Origin: Planctomycetota bacterium
GTDB taxonomy: Bacteria > Planctomycetota > UBA1135 > UBA2386
NCBI GenBank assembly: GCA_016716265.1
Contig: JADJWQ010000001.1
Location: forward strand, 1,674,001 to 1,738,000
DNA: 64,000 nucleotides
Reading direction: 5' to 3'
Part shown: positions 36,409-45,423 of the stretch, one piece after another
Layout of the letters: every line of letters starts with the position of its first letter
How positions within the stretch are numbered: the first letter of the stretch is position 1
The notes under the pieces: model-generated
Told to the model about the DNA's origin: nothing
Databases searched by the model: none
Seen by the model: the letters and a program-made list of their open reading frames with translations, nothing else
Program-made: the position numbers and the translations under genes

Positions 36409-37416
36409 ATGAAGATCGACTCGATGCGCGTTCCCCCCCTGCGCAGCGCCGGCCTCCTGCTGGCCCTGCTGGCCAGCGCCCCGGCCACCACCCAGGCCGT
36501 GCCGGCCCTGAAGAACCCCCGTCCACGGGCGACGCCGCCCACCGCGCCGCAGCCCGGGGACGCCGCCGAACCGCGCCCGCTCGACTACCAGCATCCGCTC
36601 GGGGTCGGCTTCGACGTGCCGACCGGCTGGCAGGTCGCGGAGACCGCGATGGGCCTGCAGCTCACGCCTCCCGACGCGAGCCGCTCCGCCTACGGCCCGA
36701 CCGAGTTCTACGTCGTCGCGATGATCGGCGCCGAGCCGTCGGTGCAGAGCCTCGACGACCCGCGCGCCGGCGCACTGCTGCTGCAGCTCGCGCAATCGTC
36801 GTTGCCGTTCCTGCAGGCCACGGGGGGCGCCGAACGCGTCTCGGGTCATGACGACCTGCGCGCCTTCACGTTCTGCGGCCGCAGCCCGATCGGCATGGAC
36901 GTGCAGTGCCGCGTGACCGGCAAGCTCGTCAACGGCTGGTTCATCGCGCTCAGCGCGATCGCCGAGCCGGCGCGCCTGCAGCAGCGAGCGGCGGCATGCA
37001 CGGAGATCACGGCCCGGCTGTCGCTGCACCCGGCGCAGGGCGACCCGAACCTCGCCGGCACCTGGTATGCACAGAGCTACTCATCCACCGGTCCGGTCAG
37101 CGACCGCATCAACGTGTCGACGACGACGGCGATCACGATGACCGCGGACGGCCGCCTGCTGTCGAGCACCTCGTCGGTCGTCACCGGTGCGACCGGCCGC
37201 CACGGCGGGCCCGGCACGAGCATCGCCGGGCAGACCGCCGCGCTGCAGGAAGACGGTCGCTGGGCGCGCGTCGGCGACGACCTGTGGGTGGTGTGGAAGA
37301 CCGGTGGCGCCAACCGCTACCGGCTCCACGTGCAAGGGCCGCCCGGGCGGCGCGAGATGCTGCTGATGCCGGCAAGCGGCGGCGACCGCACGCTGTGGAC
37401 CGAGTACCGACCGTGA
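36409..37416 (+). CDS. Secreted protein of unknown function (335 aa)
   Basis: The signal peptide is MKIDSMRVPPLRSAGLLLAL followed by LASAPATTQA. After a Pro-rich spacer, residues ~55-190 look like a mixed alpha/beta module (YQHPLGVGFDVPTGWQVAET, FYVVAMIGAE, GGAERVSGHDDLRAFTFCG) similar to domains seen beside lipocalin-like repeats. The C-terminal ~110 residues (NLAGTWYAQSYSS, YRLHVQGPPGRREMLLMP) resemble a lipocalin-like or small beta-barrel module. ATG at 36409 is preferred to the GTG at 36406. It lies 98 bases after the possible terminator and may form its own transcript. Confidence 0.6.
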   Translation: MKIDSMRVPPLRSAGLLLALLASAPATTQAVPALKNPRPRATPPTAPQPGDAAEPRPLDYQHPLGVGFDVPTGWQVAETAMGLQLTPPDASRSAYGPTEFYVVAMIGAEPSVQSLDDPRAGALLLQLAQSSLPFLQATGGAERVSGHDDLRAFTFCGRSPIGMDVQCRVTGKLVNGWFIALSAIAEPARLQQRAAACTEITARLSLHPAQGDPNLAGTWYAQSYSSTGPVSDRINVSTTTAITMTADGRLLSSTSSVVTGATGRHGGPGTSIAGQTAALQEDGRWARVGDDLWVVWKTGGANRYRLHVQGPPGRREMLLMPASGGDRTLWTEYRP

Positions 37417-37433
37417 TCGCGCGCTTGACTCCA

Positions 37434-37458
37434 CTACGCGATAGCGTAGCCTTCTACG
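37434..37458. promoter_or_regulatory. Putative operator of the XRE-cupin regulator
   Basis: CTACGC-GATA-GCGTAG (37434-37449) is a perfect 6+6 dyad, followed by a third half-site CTACGC at 37453-37458, five bases before the regulator's ATG. With only 46 bases between genes, this is the only room for its promoter. An autoregulatory site is inferred from position and symmetry. Confidence 0.5.
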
Positions 37459-37462
37459 CTCG

Positions 37463-38074
37463 ATGCGAGGCTCGAGCCGAGGCACCCCTGCCCCCCGTGA
37501 TCCGCCCGCCCACCGCGATCCGACCGACATCGGCGCCAACGTCCGGCGCCGTCGCCTTGCGCTCGGCCTGACACTCGACCAGCTCGCCGCGCAGAGCGGC
37601 GTCAGCCCGACGATGCTGTCGGAGGTCGAGCGCTCGGTGAAGAACCCGACCGTGCGCCTCGCCTGGCAGATCGCGCGTGCGCTCGGCTGCTCGCTGACCG
37701 ACCTGCTCGAGGACGACGGCCAGCTCCCCCCGCACGTGATCCGCGCCACCGAGCGTCGCTCGCTGGTCGATCCCGACTCCGCCGTCGAACGCCACGCGCT
37801 GTCGCCGGAGTTCCTACGCCGTGGCCTCGAGCTCGTCGCCTACCACCTGCCGCCCGGCTCGACCGCCGGCGAGATGGCGCCCAATCGCGCGGGCGTCGTC
37901 GAGCACGCCTATGTGACGAGCGGCCGGCTGACGCTCGTGCTCGGCGCCGACGTGCACACCCTCGCCCGCGGCGACGGCATCACCTACGGACCGCAGACGA
38001 CCGTCGAGTACCGCAATGACGGGCGCTCGGCCTGCGACTTCGTCCTGCTCTCCGACTCGACCCGCGCCCTTTGA
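37463..38074 (+). CDS. XRE-family regulator with C-terminal cupin domain
   Basis: 203 residues. The helix-turn-helix is at about 23-77 (IGANVRRRRLALGLTLDQLAAQSGVSPTMLSEVERSVKNPT, WQIARALGCSLTDLLE). The C-terminal cupin is at about 110-198 (ELVAYHLPPGSTAGEMAPNRAGVVEHAYVTSGRLTLVLG, LARGDGITYGPQTTVEYRND). In this family the cupin binds a small effector and controls the adjacent catabolic operon. It lies directly upstream of and parallel to the hydroxyproline genes, so 4-hydroxyproline or an intermediate is the likely effector (inference). It is nearly leaderless, with a dyad just before the start. Confidence 0.88.
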   Translation: MRGSSRGTPAPRDPPAHRDPTDIGANVRRRRLALGLTLDQLAAQSGVSPTMLSEVERSVKNPTVRLAWQIARALGCSLTDLLEDDGQLPPHVIRATERRSLVDPDSAVERHALSPEFLRRGLELVAYHLPPGSTAGEMAPNRAGVVEHAYVTSGRLTLVLGADVHTLARGDGITYGPQTTVEYRNDGRSACDFVLLSDSTRAL

Positions 38075-38117
38075 CCCGCGCCCTTCGACCCGCGAACACC
38101 GACACGAGGCCCCCGCC

Positions 38118-39056
38118 ATGCGCCGCGTTCACGTCATCGACTCGCACACCGAAGGTGAGCCCACGCGCGTCGTCATCGATGGCGCACCCGACCTCGGGAC
38201 CGGCACGGCTGCCGACCGCCTCGCCGTGTTCCGGAGCCAGCACGACGGCTTCCGCTCCGCGGTCTGCAACGAGCCGCGCGGCTTCGACGCGATGGTCGGC
38301 GCACTGCTGTTGCCGCCGTCCGATCCCGGTGCCATCGCGCAGGTGATCTTCTTCAACAACGTCGGCTTCCTGCACATGTGCGTGCACGGCACGATCGGTG
38401 TCGCCGAGACCTTGCGCCACCTCGGCCGTATCGACGGCGGCCGCCATCGCCTGCAGACGCCGGTCGGCGACGTCGTGATCGAGCTGCGCGACGACGGCAG
38501 CGTCGCGGTCGAGAACGTCGAATCGTACCGGCACGCGCACCGCGTCGCCGTCACGACCGACCACCACGGCACGGTCCACGGCGACGTTGCGTGGGGCGGC
38601 AACTGGTTCTTCCTGGTCGACGACCACGGCCAGGAGCTGCGCATCGACCGCCTCGCGGCGCTGACCCATTGCGCGACCGACATCCGCCGCTGCCTCGAGC
38701 GCGAGGGCACCACCGGCGCCGGCGGCGGGCTCATCGACCACGTCGAGCTGTTCGGCCCGGCCACGCGAGACGATTGCGACAGCCGCAATTTCGTGCTGTG
38801 CCCCGGACTCGAGTACGACCGCTCGCCGTGCGGCACCGGCACCAGCGCGAAGATGGCGTGCCTCGCCGCCGACGGCAAGCTCGCCGACGGCGCCGCATGG
38901 CGCCAGGAGAGCATCCTCGGCACCCGGTTCGTCGGCACGGTGAGGCGGACCGCGCGCGGCGTCGTGCCGACCGTGGCCGGCCGCGCCTGGATCACGGCGG
39001 AAGCCGCCCTGCTGATGCGCGAGGACGACCCGTTCCGCGAGGGCATCCGCCGGTGA
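38118..39056 (+). CDS. 4-hydroxyproline 2-epimerase (proline racemase family)
   Basis: 312 residues. It converts trans-4-hydroxy-L-proline to cis-4-hydroxy-D-proline, the first step of bacterial hydroxyproline catabolism. Both catalytic cysteines are present: HMCVHGTIG (Cys88) and DRSPCGTGTSA (Cys238). The 3-hydroxyproline dehydratases of the family have Ser/Thr at the first position, so epimerase is favoured. The first motif has Val where most members have Gly (MCGHG), which may tune activity. Other signatures are HVIDSHTEGEPTRVV at the start and GTRFVGTV near the end. ATG at 38118 starts the conserved sequence. Its stop overlaps the next start (GTGA). Confidence 0.93.
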   Translation: MRRVHVIDSHTEGEPTRVVIDGAPDLGTGTAADRLAVFRSQHDGFRSAVCNEPRGFDAMVGALLLPPSDPGAIAQVIFFNNVGFLHMCVHGTIGVAETLRHLGRIDGGRHRLQTPVGDVVIELRDDGSVAVENVESYRHAHRVAVTTDHHGTVHGDVAWGGNWFFLVDDHGQELRIDRLAALTHCATDIRRCLEREGTTGAGGGLIDHVELFGPATRDDCDSRNFVLCPGLEYDRSPCGTGTSAKMACLAADGKLADGAAWRQESILGTRFVGTVRRTARGVVPTVAGRAWITAEAALLMREDDPFREGIRR

Positions 39057-40192
39057 CCTCGGTCCCGCGCACGGCCGTCATCGTCGGTGCCGGCATCGTC
39101 GGCGCGGCGTGCGCGGACGCTCTGGCGACCAGCGGAGTCGCGGTGCGCGTGGTCGAGCGCGAGCGCCCGGGTACCGCCGGAGCGACCGCCGCGGGCATGG
39201 GACACATCCTCGTGCTCGACGACTCGCCCGCGCAAATCGCATTGACGAAGCTCGGCCGTGAGCTGTGGGACGCGCGCGCGGATCGCTGGCCGACCCGCGT
39301 CGAACGTCACGTCTGCGGCACGCTGTGGGTCGCCGCCGACGACGAGGAGCTGGCGGGAGCGCGGCAGCGTGCCGAGGTCTACGAGCGCTGGGGAGTCGCC
39401 AGCCGAGTCGTCGACGCCGACGAGCTGCGGCTCCTGGAGCCCAACCTGCGCGGCGGCCTCGCCGGCGGCCTGCTCGTCCCCGGCGACAGCGTCGTATACC
39501 CGCCGAACGCGGCGCGGGTATTGCTCGACGCGGCGGTCTCGGCCGGTGCGGCGGTCGTGGAGCGCGCGCCCGTCACGGCAGTCGGTGACGGCTGGGCCGA
39601 GCTCGCCGACGGCACTCGGCTCGAAGCGGATGTCGTCGTCGTCGCCGCGGGCATCGCAACACCGCGCCTCGTCCCCGGGTCCGGTCTGTCGATCGTCCCG
39701 AAGAAGGGCCATCTGGCGATCACCGACCGGTATCCCGGCTTCGTCCGGCATCAGCTCGTGGAGCTCGGCTACCTGAAGAGCGCGCACGGTGCCGTGCGCC
39801 AGTCGGTGGCGTTCAACATCCAGCCGCGCCCGAACGGCCAGATGCTGCTCGGCTCGTCACGGCAACTCGACGACGACGATCCTCGGGTCGACCGGTGCAT
39901 CCTGGCAGCGATGGTCGCACGCGGGATCGACTACCTGCCCCGCCTCGCGGCGCTCTCCGTATTGCGCACCTGGGTCGGCTTCCGGCCGGCGACCCCCGAC
40001 AATCTACCGGTCGTCGGCCCGCTCGCAGACCGCCCCGGGCTGTGGGTGGCGACCGGTCACGAGGGCGTCGGTATCACGACCTCGCTCGCCACCGCACGGC
40101 TGGTCGCGGACCGACTATGCGGCCGCGAGCCACCGATCGACCCGGGCCCGTACGACACCTCGCGATTGCGGGAGGCCTCCACGCATGCCTGA
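39053..40192 (+). CDS. FAD-dependent D-amino-acid (D-hydroxyproline) dehydrogenase subunit
   Basis: 379 residues from GTG. It has the DadA/DAO-type fold: the FAD-binding VIVGAGIVGAACADALA at the start, then RTWVGFRPATPDNLPVVG and GLWVATGHEGVGITTSLATARLVAD near the end. In known lhp/hyp operons this subunit, with the small [2Fe-2S] and the larger FAD subunit encoded next, oxidises cis-4-hydroxy-D-proline to pyrroline-4-hydroxy-2-carboxylate. The position directly after the epimerase and before those two genes supports this. It overlaps both neighbours by a few bases, which implies coupled translation. Confidence 0.9.
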   Translation: MTSVPRTAVIVGAGIVGAACADALATSGVAVRVVERERPGTAGATAAGMGHILVLDDSPAQIALTKLGRELWDARADRWPTRVERHVCGTLWVAADDEELAGARQRAEVYERWGVASRVVDADELRLLEPNLRGGLAGGLLVPGDSVVYPPNAARVLLDAAVSAGAAVVERAPVTAVGDGWAELADGTRLEADVVVVAAGIATPRLVPGSGLSIVPKKGHLAITDRYPGFVRHQLVELGYLKSAHGAVRQSVAFNIQPRPNGQMLLGSSRQLDDDDPRVDRCILAAMVARGIDYLPRLAALSVLRTWVGFRPATPDNLPVVGPLADRPGLWVATGHEGVGITTSLATARLVADRLCGREPPIDPGPYDTSRLREASTHA

Positions 40193-40436
40193 CGCCGGCG
40201 ACAACCTCCGTGTGACGATCGACGGCACGCAGATCCACGTCCCGCCCAGGACGACCGTCGCCGCGGCCTGCGTCATGGCGCGGGCGACCCGCCGCTCCGT
40301 CGCCGGCGAGCCGCGCACCGCGCTGTGCGGCATGGGCGTCTGCTTCGAATGCCGCGCGACGGTCGACGGTCGACTCGACGTGCGGACCTGCATGCTGCAC
40401 TGCCGTGACGGCATGGAGGTGCACACCGGTGGCTGA
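40185..40436 (+). CDS. Small [2Fe-2S] subunit of D-hydroxyproline dehydrogenase (HcnA-like)
   Basis: 83 residues. A 2Fe-2S ferredoxin-like fold is shown by the cysteines in ALCGMGVCFECRATV and RTCM (C-x4-C-x2-C...C). Small subunits of this type pair with HcnB-like flavoproteins in D-hydroxyproline dehydrogenases and related opine/sarcosine oxidases. It overlaps the genes on either side by eight bases each, consistent with a stoichiometric complex. It carries electrons between the flavin subunits or to the respiratory chain (inferred from the family). Confidence 0.9.
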   Translation: MPDAGDNLRVTIDGTQIHVPPRTTVAAACVMARATRRSVAGEPRTALCGMGVCFECRATVDGRLDVRTCMLHCRDGMEVHTGG

Positions 40437-41721
40437 CGCCTCGCCCATGCGCGCCGACGTGATCGTCGTCGGCGCCGGACCTGCCGGTCTCGCGGCGGCG
40501 CACGCGGCGGCGACCGACGGCGCGCGCGTCGTCGTCGTCGACGAGAATCCCGAGACCGGCGGCCAGATCTGGCGCGCTTCCCACCGTGCGCCGCACCCGC
40601 GCGCGCGCGCGCTGCTCGCACAGCTCGAGCGCGACGGAGTCACCACGCTCCGCGGGACCACGGTGTTCGATGCCGTCCCGCCCGGCTCGCTGCGAGCCGT
40701 CGATGCCGGCGGTCACAGCGTCGCGCTCGAGGCGCCGGCGATCGTGCTCGCCACCGGCGCCACCGAGCTCCTGCTGCCGTTCCCGGGCTGGACGCTACCC
40801 GGCGTGTTCGGGGCCGGCGGATTGCAAGCGATGGTCAAGGGCGGGCTCGACGTCGCCGGCCGCCGCGTGCTGTTGGCCGGGAGCGGCCCGCTGCTGCTCG
40901 CCGTCGCAGCGGCATTGCGACGGTCCGGCGCCCGGATCGTCGCGCTGGTCGAGCAGGCGGATCGACGCGCGGTGCGACGTCTCGCCGGGACCTTGTGGAA
41001 CCGGCCCGCGAAGCTCGGCCAGGCGGCGGCGTTGTCGGTCCGGCTATGCGGCGTTCCGCGCCATCACGCGACGTGGCCCGTCCGCGCGCACGCCGGCGGC
41101 GACGGCTGGCTCCGCGCGGTGACGCTGCGCGGGGCCGACGGCAGCGAGACCACCTTGGACGTCGACTTGCTGGGCGTCGGCTTCGGTCTCGCACCCGCCA
41201 CCCGGCTGGCCCAGCTGCTCGGCTGCGAGCTCGACGGGGATCGCGTCGCGACCGACGACTTGCTACGCACGTCCGTCCCGGGCGTCCATTGCGCCGGCGA
41301 GGCGGCGGGCATCGGAGGCGTCGACTGCGCGCTGGTCGAGGGTGCGATCGCGGGGCATTCCGCGGCCCGCCGCGACGACCTCGCACTGCGCGCGCGGCGC
41401 CGGCTCCGGCGCGAACGCGGCTTCGCCGCCGCGCTCGCCGACGCGTTCGCGCTGCGACCTGAGCTGCGCGAGCTACCCACTTCCGACACCGTCGTGTGCC
41501 GCTGCGAGGACGTCGCGTACGGAGCGCTCGCCGATCACCGGGACGCACACGACGCGAAGCTCGCGACCCGTTGTGGCATGGGACCGTGCCAGGGCCGGAT
41601 CTGCGGGCCGGCGCTGCGATTCCTCCGTGACTGGGCGGCCGACCGCGTGCGGCCGCCGCTCGTTCCCGTTCCGATGGCTGCACTGCGCGAGACGCTCGCC
41701 ACGACCGACAGCACACCATGA
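40429..41721 (+). CDS. NAD(P)/FAD oxidoreductase subunit with [2Fe-2S] C-terminus (HcnB-like)
   Basis: 430 residues from GTG at 40429; the ATG at 40447 is an alternative. The N-terminal FAD site is DVIVVGAGPAGLAAAHAAA, and a second dinucleotide-binding stretch is GRRVLLAGSGPLLLAVAAAL. The C-terminal ~90 residues carry four cysteines in a Bfd-like pattern: VVCRCEDV and ATRCGMGPCQGRICG. This is the large partner subunit of heteromeric D-hydroxyproline dehydrogenase, or of related hydrogen-cyanide-synthase-like enzymes. Given the operon, the former is by far the likelier. The stop overlaps the next gene's ATG (ATGA). Confidence 0.9.
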   Translation: MADASPMRADVIVVGAGPAGLAAAHAAATDGARVVVVDENPETGGQIWRASHRAPHPRARALLAQLERDGVTTLRGTTVFDAVPPGSLRAVDAGGHSVALEAPAIVLATGATELLLPFPGWTLPGVFGAGGLQAMVKGGLDVAGRRVLLAGSGPLLLAVAAALRRSGARIVALVEQADRRAVRRLAGTLWNRPAKLGQAAALSVRLCGVPRHHATWPVRAHAGGDGWLRAVTLRGADGSETTLDVDLLGVGFGLAPATRLAQLLGCELDGDRVATDDLLRTSVPGVHCAGEAAGIGGVDCALVEGAIAGHSAARRDDLALRARRRLRRERGFAAALADAFALRPELRELPTSDTVVCRCEDVAYGALADHRDAHDAKLATRCGMGPCQGRICGPALRFLRDWAADRVRPPLVPVPMAALRETLATTDSTP

Positions 41722-42623
41722 GCCCGACCCCGAAGATGCAATGGCAGGGCGTGATGCCCGCGATCACCACACCCTTCGCACCGGACGGTCGGATCGACCA
41801 CGACGCGGTGGCGATACATGTCCGCTGGCTCGCCGACCACGGCTGTACGGGCATCGTGCCGTGTGGATCGCTCGGCGAGGGGGCGACGCTGGATCCGGAC
41901 GAGAAGGTCGCCTTGATGCGCACCTGCGTCGAGGCCCTCGACGGCCGGATCCCGGTCGTCCCGGGAATCGCGGACTCGCGCACGCGCACCGCGGTCTGGC
42001 TGTGCGAGCAGGCCCGGGCAGTCGGCTGCAGCGGCGTCATGCTGCTGCCGCCGTACGTGCACAAGGGCCCGGAGCACGAGTTCCGCGATCACTTCGAGGT
42101 CCTGCTCGAGGAGGCGGGTCTGCCGTGCATGCTCTACAACAATCCGATCGCGTACGGCTTCGACGCGCGGCCAGAGCTGATCGCCGACCTCGCCGCACGC
42201 TTCGAGAACCTGCGCGCCGTCAAGGAATCGAGCGGCGACGTGCGGCGCATCAGTGCCGTGCGCGCGCTGTGCGGCGACCGTCTGGCATTGTTCGCCGGCC
42301 TCGACGACATGATCGTCGAGGCCGTGCACATGGGTGCGTCCGGCTGGATCGCCGGCCTCGTCAACGCGCTGCCTGAGGAATCCGTCCGCCTGTTCGAACT
42401 CGCGCGGGCCGGCGAAGCCGACGCCGCGTTCGCCCTCTACCGGTGGTTCCTGCCGCTGCTCCGCCTCGACACCGTGCCGGAGTTCGTGCAGTGGATCAAG
42501 CTCGTGCAGAGCGAGGTCGGCCGTGGCACCGAGGTCGTCCGCATGCCGCGCCAGCCGTTGCGGGGGCCGGCGCGGGAGACCGGCCTGGCGATGATCCGCG
42601 AACGGCTCGCACTCCCGCGCTGA
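41718..42623 (+). CDS. Pyrroline-4-hydroxy-2-carboxylate deaminase (DHDPS family)
   Basis: 301 residues of the dihydrodipicolinate synthase/N-acetylneuraminate lyase superfamily. The Schiff-base Lys is in AVKESSGD (about 169), the Tyr in LYNNP (about 138), and the N-terminal VMPAITTPFAPDGRID and GCTGIVPCGSLGEG are typical. In hydroxyproline operons this enzyme deaminates and dehydrates 1-pyrroline-4-hydroxy-2-carboxylate to 2-oxoglutarate semialdehyde. Dihydrodipicolinate synthase itself is excluded mainly by context: it sits between the dehydrogenase subunits and the semialdehyde dehydrogenase. It starts within the stop of the previous gene. Confidence 0.88.
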   Translation: MSPTPKMQWQGVMPAITTPFAPDGRIDHDAVAIHVRWLADHGCTGIVPCGSLGEGATLDPDEKVALMRTCVEALDGRIPVVPGIADSRTRTAVWLCEQARAVGCSGVMLLPPYVHKGPEHEFRDHFEVLLEEAGLPCMLYNNPIAYGFDARPELIADLAARFENLRAVKESSGDVRRISAVRALCGDRLALFAGLDDMIVEAVHMGASGWIAGLVNALPEESVRLFELARAGEADAAFALYRWFLPLLRLDTVPEFVQWIKLVQSEVGRGTEVVRMPRQPLRGPARETGLAMIRERLALPR

Positions 42624-42649
42624 CCCGGATCGACAGGAGCATCGCCACC

Positions 42650-44263
42650 ATGGAACTCCACGGACAGCACCTGATCGGCCACGGCACGTCGACCGGCGAC
42701 GGCCCCACCTTCCACGGCGTGGACCCGCGCGACGGGGCAACATTGCCGCCCGCCTATCGCGACGCGACCGACGCGGAGATCGACGCCGCATTGCAGCTCG
42801 CCGCGACCGCCCACCCGACGTTCGAGAACGTCGGTCGGCGGCGGCGCGCCGATCTCCTCGATGCGATCGCGACGGGCATCGAATCGCTCGGCGATGCGCT
42901 GCTCGAGCGCGCGTCCCGCGAGACCGGCCTGCCGCTCACCCGCCTGCAGGGCGAGCGAGCGCGGACCTGTGCGCAGCTGCGGCTGTTCGCCGCCGTCGTC
43001 CGCGACGGCGGCTATCTCGATGTGCGCATCGAGCACGCCGATCCGGAGCGACAGCCGATCCCGAAGCCGGATGTCCGCTCGATGCGCAGGGCGATCGGAC
43101 CGGTGGTCGTATTCGGCGCGTCCAACTTCCCACTGGCGTTCTCGGTCGCGGGCGGCGATACCGCCTCCGCGCTGGCAGCGGGATGCCCGGTGGTGGTCAA
43201 GGCACACCCCGCCCATCCGGGGACCAGCGAGATGGTCGGCCGGACCGTGCAGTCCGCCGTGCGGTCGGCCGAGCTGCCGGAGGGTGTCTTCTCGATGGTG
43301 CACGGCGCGACGAACCGCGTCGGCGAGACGCTCGTGCGCCATCCCGAGACCACCGCCGTGGGCTTCACGGGTTCGCTGCGCGGCGGTCGCGCGCTGTTCG
43401 ACATCGCGCAGGCCCGTCCCGTCCCGATCCCGGTGTTCGCCGAGATGGGCAGCACGAATCCGATCTTCGTCTTGCCTGGCGCGCTGTCGACACGGGCCGA
43501 CGCGATCGCGACCGGGCTCGCGACCTCGGTGACGCTGGGCGTCGGTCAGTTCTGCACCAAGCCCGGTGTCGTCGTTCTCCCCGGTGGCGACACCGCACGA
43601 CACCTGCTGGACGTGCTCGCCGCACGCCTCGCGGAGCACGACGACGCGACGATGCTGCATGCCGGCATCCACGCGGCCTACGAATCGGGGCTCGACGCCC
43701 GCAGCGCCCTGCCGGGCGTCGAGATCCTGCACCGCGGTCGTGCCCAGGCGGCTCGTGGTGCGCGTCCGGCACTCCTGCGCACGTCCTGCGCGGCGTTCCT
43801 GGCCGACCAGAGACTGCGCTCCGAACTGTTCGGCCCGACGACACTCGCTGTCGTCTGCGAAGACGTCGACGGACTGCGCGCCGTCGCCGCCGCGCTGGAC
43901 GGGCAGTTGACCGCGACGATCCACGCCGACTCGGGCGATGCCGCGGATCTCGCGCTGGCAGCGGACCTCGCGGAGCTGCTCGCGCAGCGGGCGGGCCGGG
44001 TGCTGTTCGGCGGCTTCCCGACCGGCGTGGACGTCAATCACGCGATGATTCACGGTGGTCCGTATCCGGCGACGACCTGTAGCGCGTCGACGTCCGTCGG
44101 CACCGCCGCGATCGAACGGTTCACGCGGCGCGTGTGCTGGCAGGACTTCCCCGAGGCGCTCCTGCCGCCCGAGCTGCGCGACGGACCGCCGTCACGAATG
44201 CCGAGTCTCGTCGACGGAACCCGCTGGCTTCCCCGACCTGCCAGCGGTGGCACCGCGCGCTAG
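42650..44263 (+). CDS. 2-oxoglutarate semialdehyde dehydrogenase (aldehyde dehydrogenase family)
   Basis: 537 residues from ATG at 42650 with AGGAG nearby upstream. Aldehyde dehydrogenase signatures are VVFGASNFPLAFSVAGGDTA, VVKAHPAHPGTSE, GFTGSLRGGRAL, FAEMGSTNP (Glu near 264) and GQFCTKPG (catalytic Cys near 302). The sequence is of the NADP-dependent alpha-ketoglutaric semialdehyde dehydrogenase type. It oxidises the deaminase product to 2-oxoglutarate, so carbon from hydroxyproline enters the TCA cycle. It is the last gene of the hydroxyproline operon, 26 bases after the deaminase. Confidence 0.9.
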   Translation: MELHGQHLIGHGTSTGDGPTFHGVDPRDGATLPPAYRDATDAEIDAALQLAATAHPTFENVGRRRRADLLDAIATGIESLGDALLERASRETGLPLTRLQGERARTCAQLRLFAAVVRDGGYLDVRIEHADPERQPIPKPDVRSMRRAIGPVVVFGASNFPLAFSVAGGDTASALAAGCPVVVKAHPAHPGTSEMVGRTVQSAVRSAELPEGVFSMVHGATNRVGETLVRHPETTAVGFTGSLRGGRALFDIAQARPVPIPVFAEMGSTNPIFVLPGALSTRADAIATGLATSVTLGVGQFCTKPGVVVLPGGDTARHLLDVLAARLAEHDDATMLHAGIHAAYESGLDARSALPGVEILHRGRAQAARGARPALLRTSCAAFLADQRLRSELFGPTTLAVVCEDVDGLRAVAAALDGQLTATIHADSGDAADLALAADLAELLAQRAGRVLFGGFPTGVDVNHAMIHGGPYPATTCSASTSVGTAAIERFTRRVCWQDFPEALLPPELRDGPPSRMPSLVDGTRWLPRPASGGTAR

Positions 44264-44329
44264 GATTCTCCACGCGGTGGAGCGCCCGCTCGCCCCGACG
44301 CGGCGCCGCCACGAACCCTCGAGAACCCG

Positions 44330-45409
44330 ATGCGAACCCACTTCCTTGCCACCCTCGCCGCGCTCGCCGGCAGCGCGACGCTGCTGCCCGCACAGCTCGC
44401 CGTGACCTCGCCGCTCGGCTACGACAACATCGAAGGCAATACGACCTTCAACCACTTCGACAGCGGCGGTGACCGCCGCTTCCAGCAGATCGACGCGACC
44501 CATCTCAATCGCCAGTTCATCATCCGCTCGCTCGGCTTCCGCCGCGACGGCGGCACGAACGGCGGTGGCACCAACGAGCCACCGCGCACGATGGACCTGG
44601 AGATCACCTTCGGGCTCGCGAACATGACGATCCTGACGAGCGCGTTCGACCCGAACTTCCTGCCCGGCTCGTCGCAGGTGAGCTTCATCAAGCGTCAGGT
44701 CAACATGCCGGACTGGACCGGCAATGCCGGCACGCCAGGCCCGTACGATTTCGTGATCCCGCTCGACTTCGCGTTCCCCTACGCGGGCAACGACGCGCTC
44801 GTCATCGACTTCACCTACGAGAACCTCGTCTGGCAGGGCACGGCGACGGGCGGCTCGGCGGTCGATCGGCAGTACGTCGGCGCGACGACGGCGACCGGCA
44901 CGGCGCTCGGCACCGGCTGCACCGCGTCCACGTCGAGCTCGGCGTTCTCGCACAGCATGCGGCTCGAGAACAACGGTCTCGGTGGCGCCGCCTACGGGAT
45001 GCGCATGCGCATCGATGCCACCAATGCGCCGATCAGCACGCCGGTGCTGCTCAACATCGATCTGGCCGACCTCAACCTGACGGTCCCCGGGCTCTGCGCG
45101 ACGGTGCACGCCGGCCCGACGCTGTCGTTGCCGATCGCGGTGTCCGACCCGCTCGGCGCGGTCGGTCAGACCTCGCTGTCCTGGGGCTACAATCCGGTGT
45201 TCGTCGGCGTCCAGCTCGTGACCCAGCTCGCCGCATTCGACGCCGGTCAGCCTGCCATCCCGGTCGTGCTGTCGCAGGGGCGCGTCGCGACGATGCCGAA
45301 CGATCCGAGCTCGCTCGCCGAGAACTGCGTCTATCACTGGGCGTCGGGCACGAGTCAGTCCGGCACGCTGTTCTACGGCGGCGGCATGGTCATGCAGCTC
45401 GGCCTGTGA
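44330..45409 (+). CDS. Secreted planctomycete-type beta protein (359 aa)
   Basis: The signal peptide is MRTHFLATLAALAGSATLLP, cleaved around AQL. The mature part is beta-rich, with TFNHFDSGGDRRFQQIDATHL, DLEITFGLANMTIL, FVIPLDFAFPY and SHSMRLENNGLGGAAYGMRM. The last ~110 residues (VPGLCATVHAGPTLSLPIAVSDPLGAVGQ ... GGGMVMQLGL) resemble the shared C-terminal domain of the other large secreted proteins in the window. No enzyme motif is seen; a surface or secreted structural role is inferred. A strong hairpin follows 15 bases after the stop. Confidence 0.75.
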   Translation: MRTHFLATLAALAGSATLLPAQLAVTSPLGYDNIEGNTTFNHFDSGGDRRFQQIDATHLNRQFIIRSLGFRRDGGTNGGGTNEPPRTMDLEITFGLANMTILTSAFDPNFLPGSSQVSFIKRQVNMPDWTGNAGTPGPYDFVIPLDFAFPYAGNDALVIDFTYENLVWQGTATGGSAVDRQYVGATTATGTALGTGCTASTSSSAFSHSMRLENNGLGGAAYGMRMRIDATNAPISTPVLLNIDLADLNLTVPGLCATVHAGPTLSLPIAVSDPLGAVGQTSLSWGYNPVFVGVQLVTQLAAFDAGQPAIPVVLSQGRVATMPNDPSSLAENCVYHWASGTSQSGTLFYGGGMVMQLGL

Positions 45410-45423
45410 GGCCGGCCCGGACC

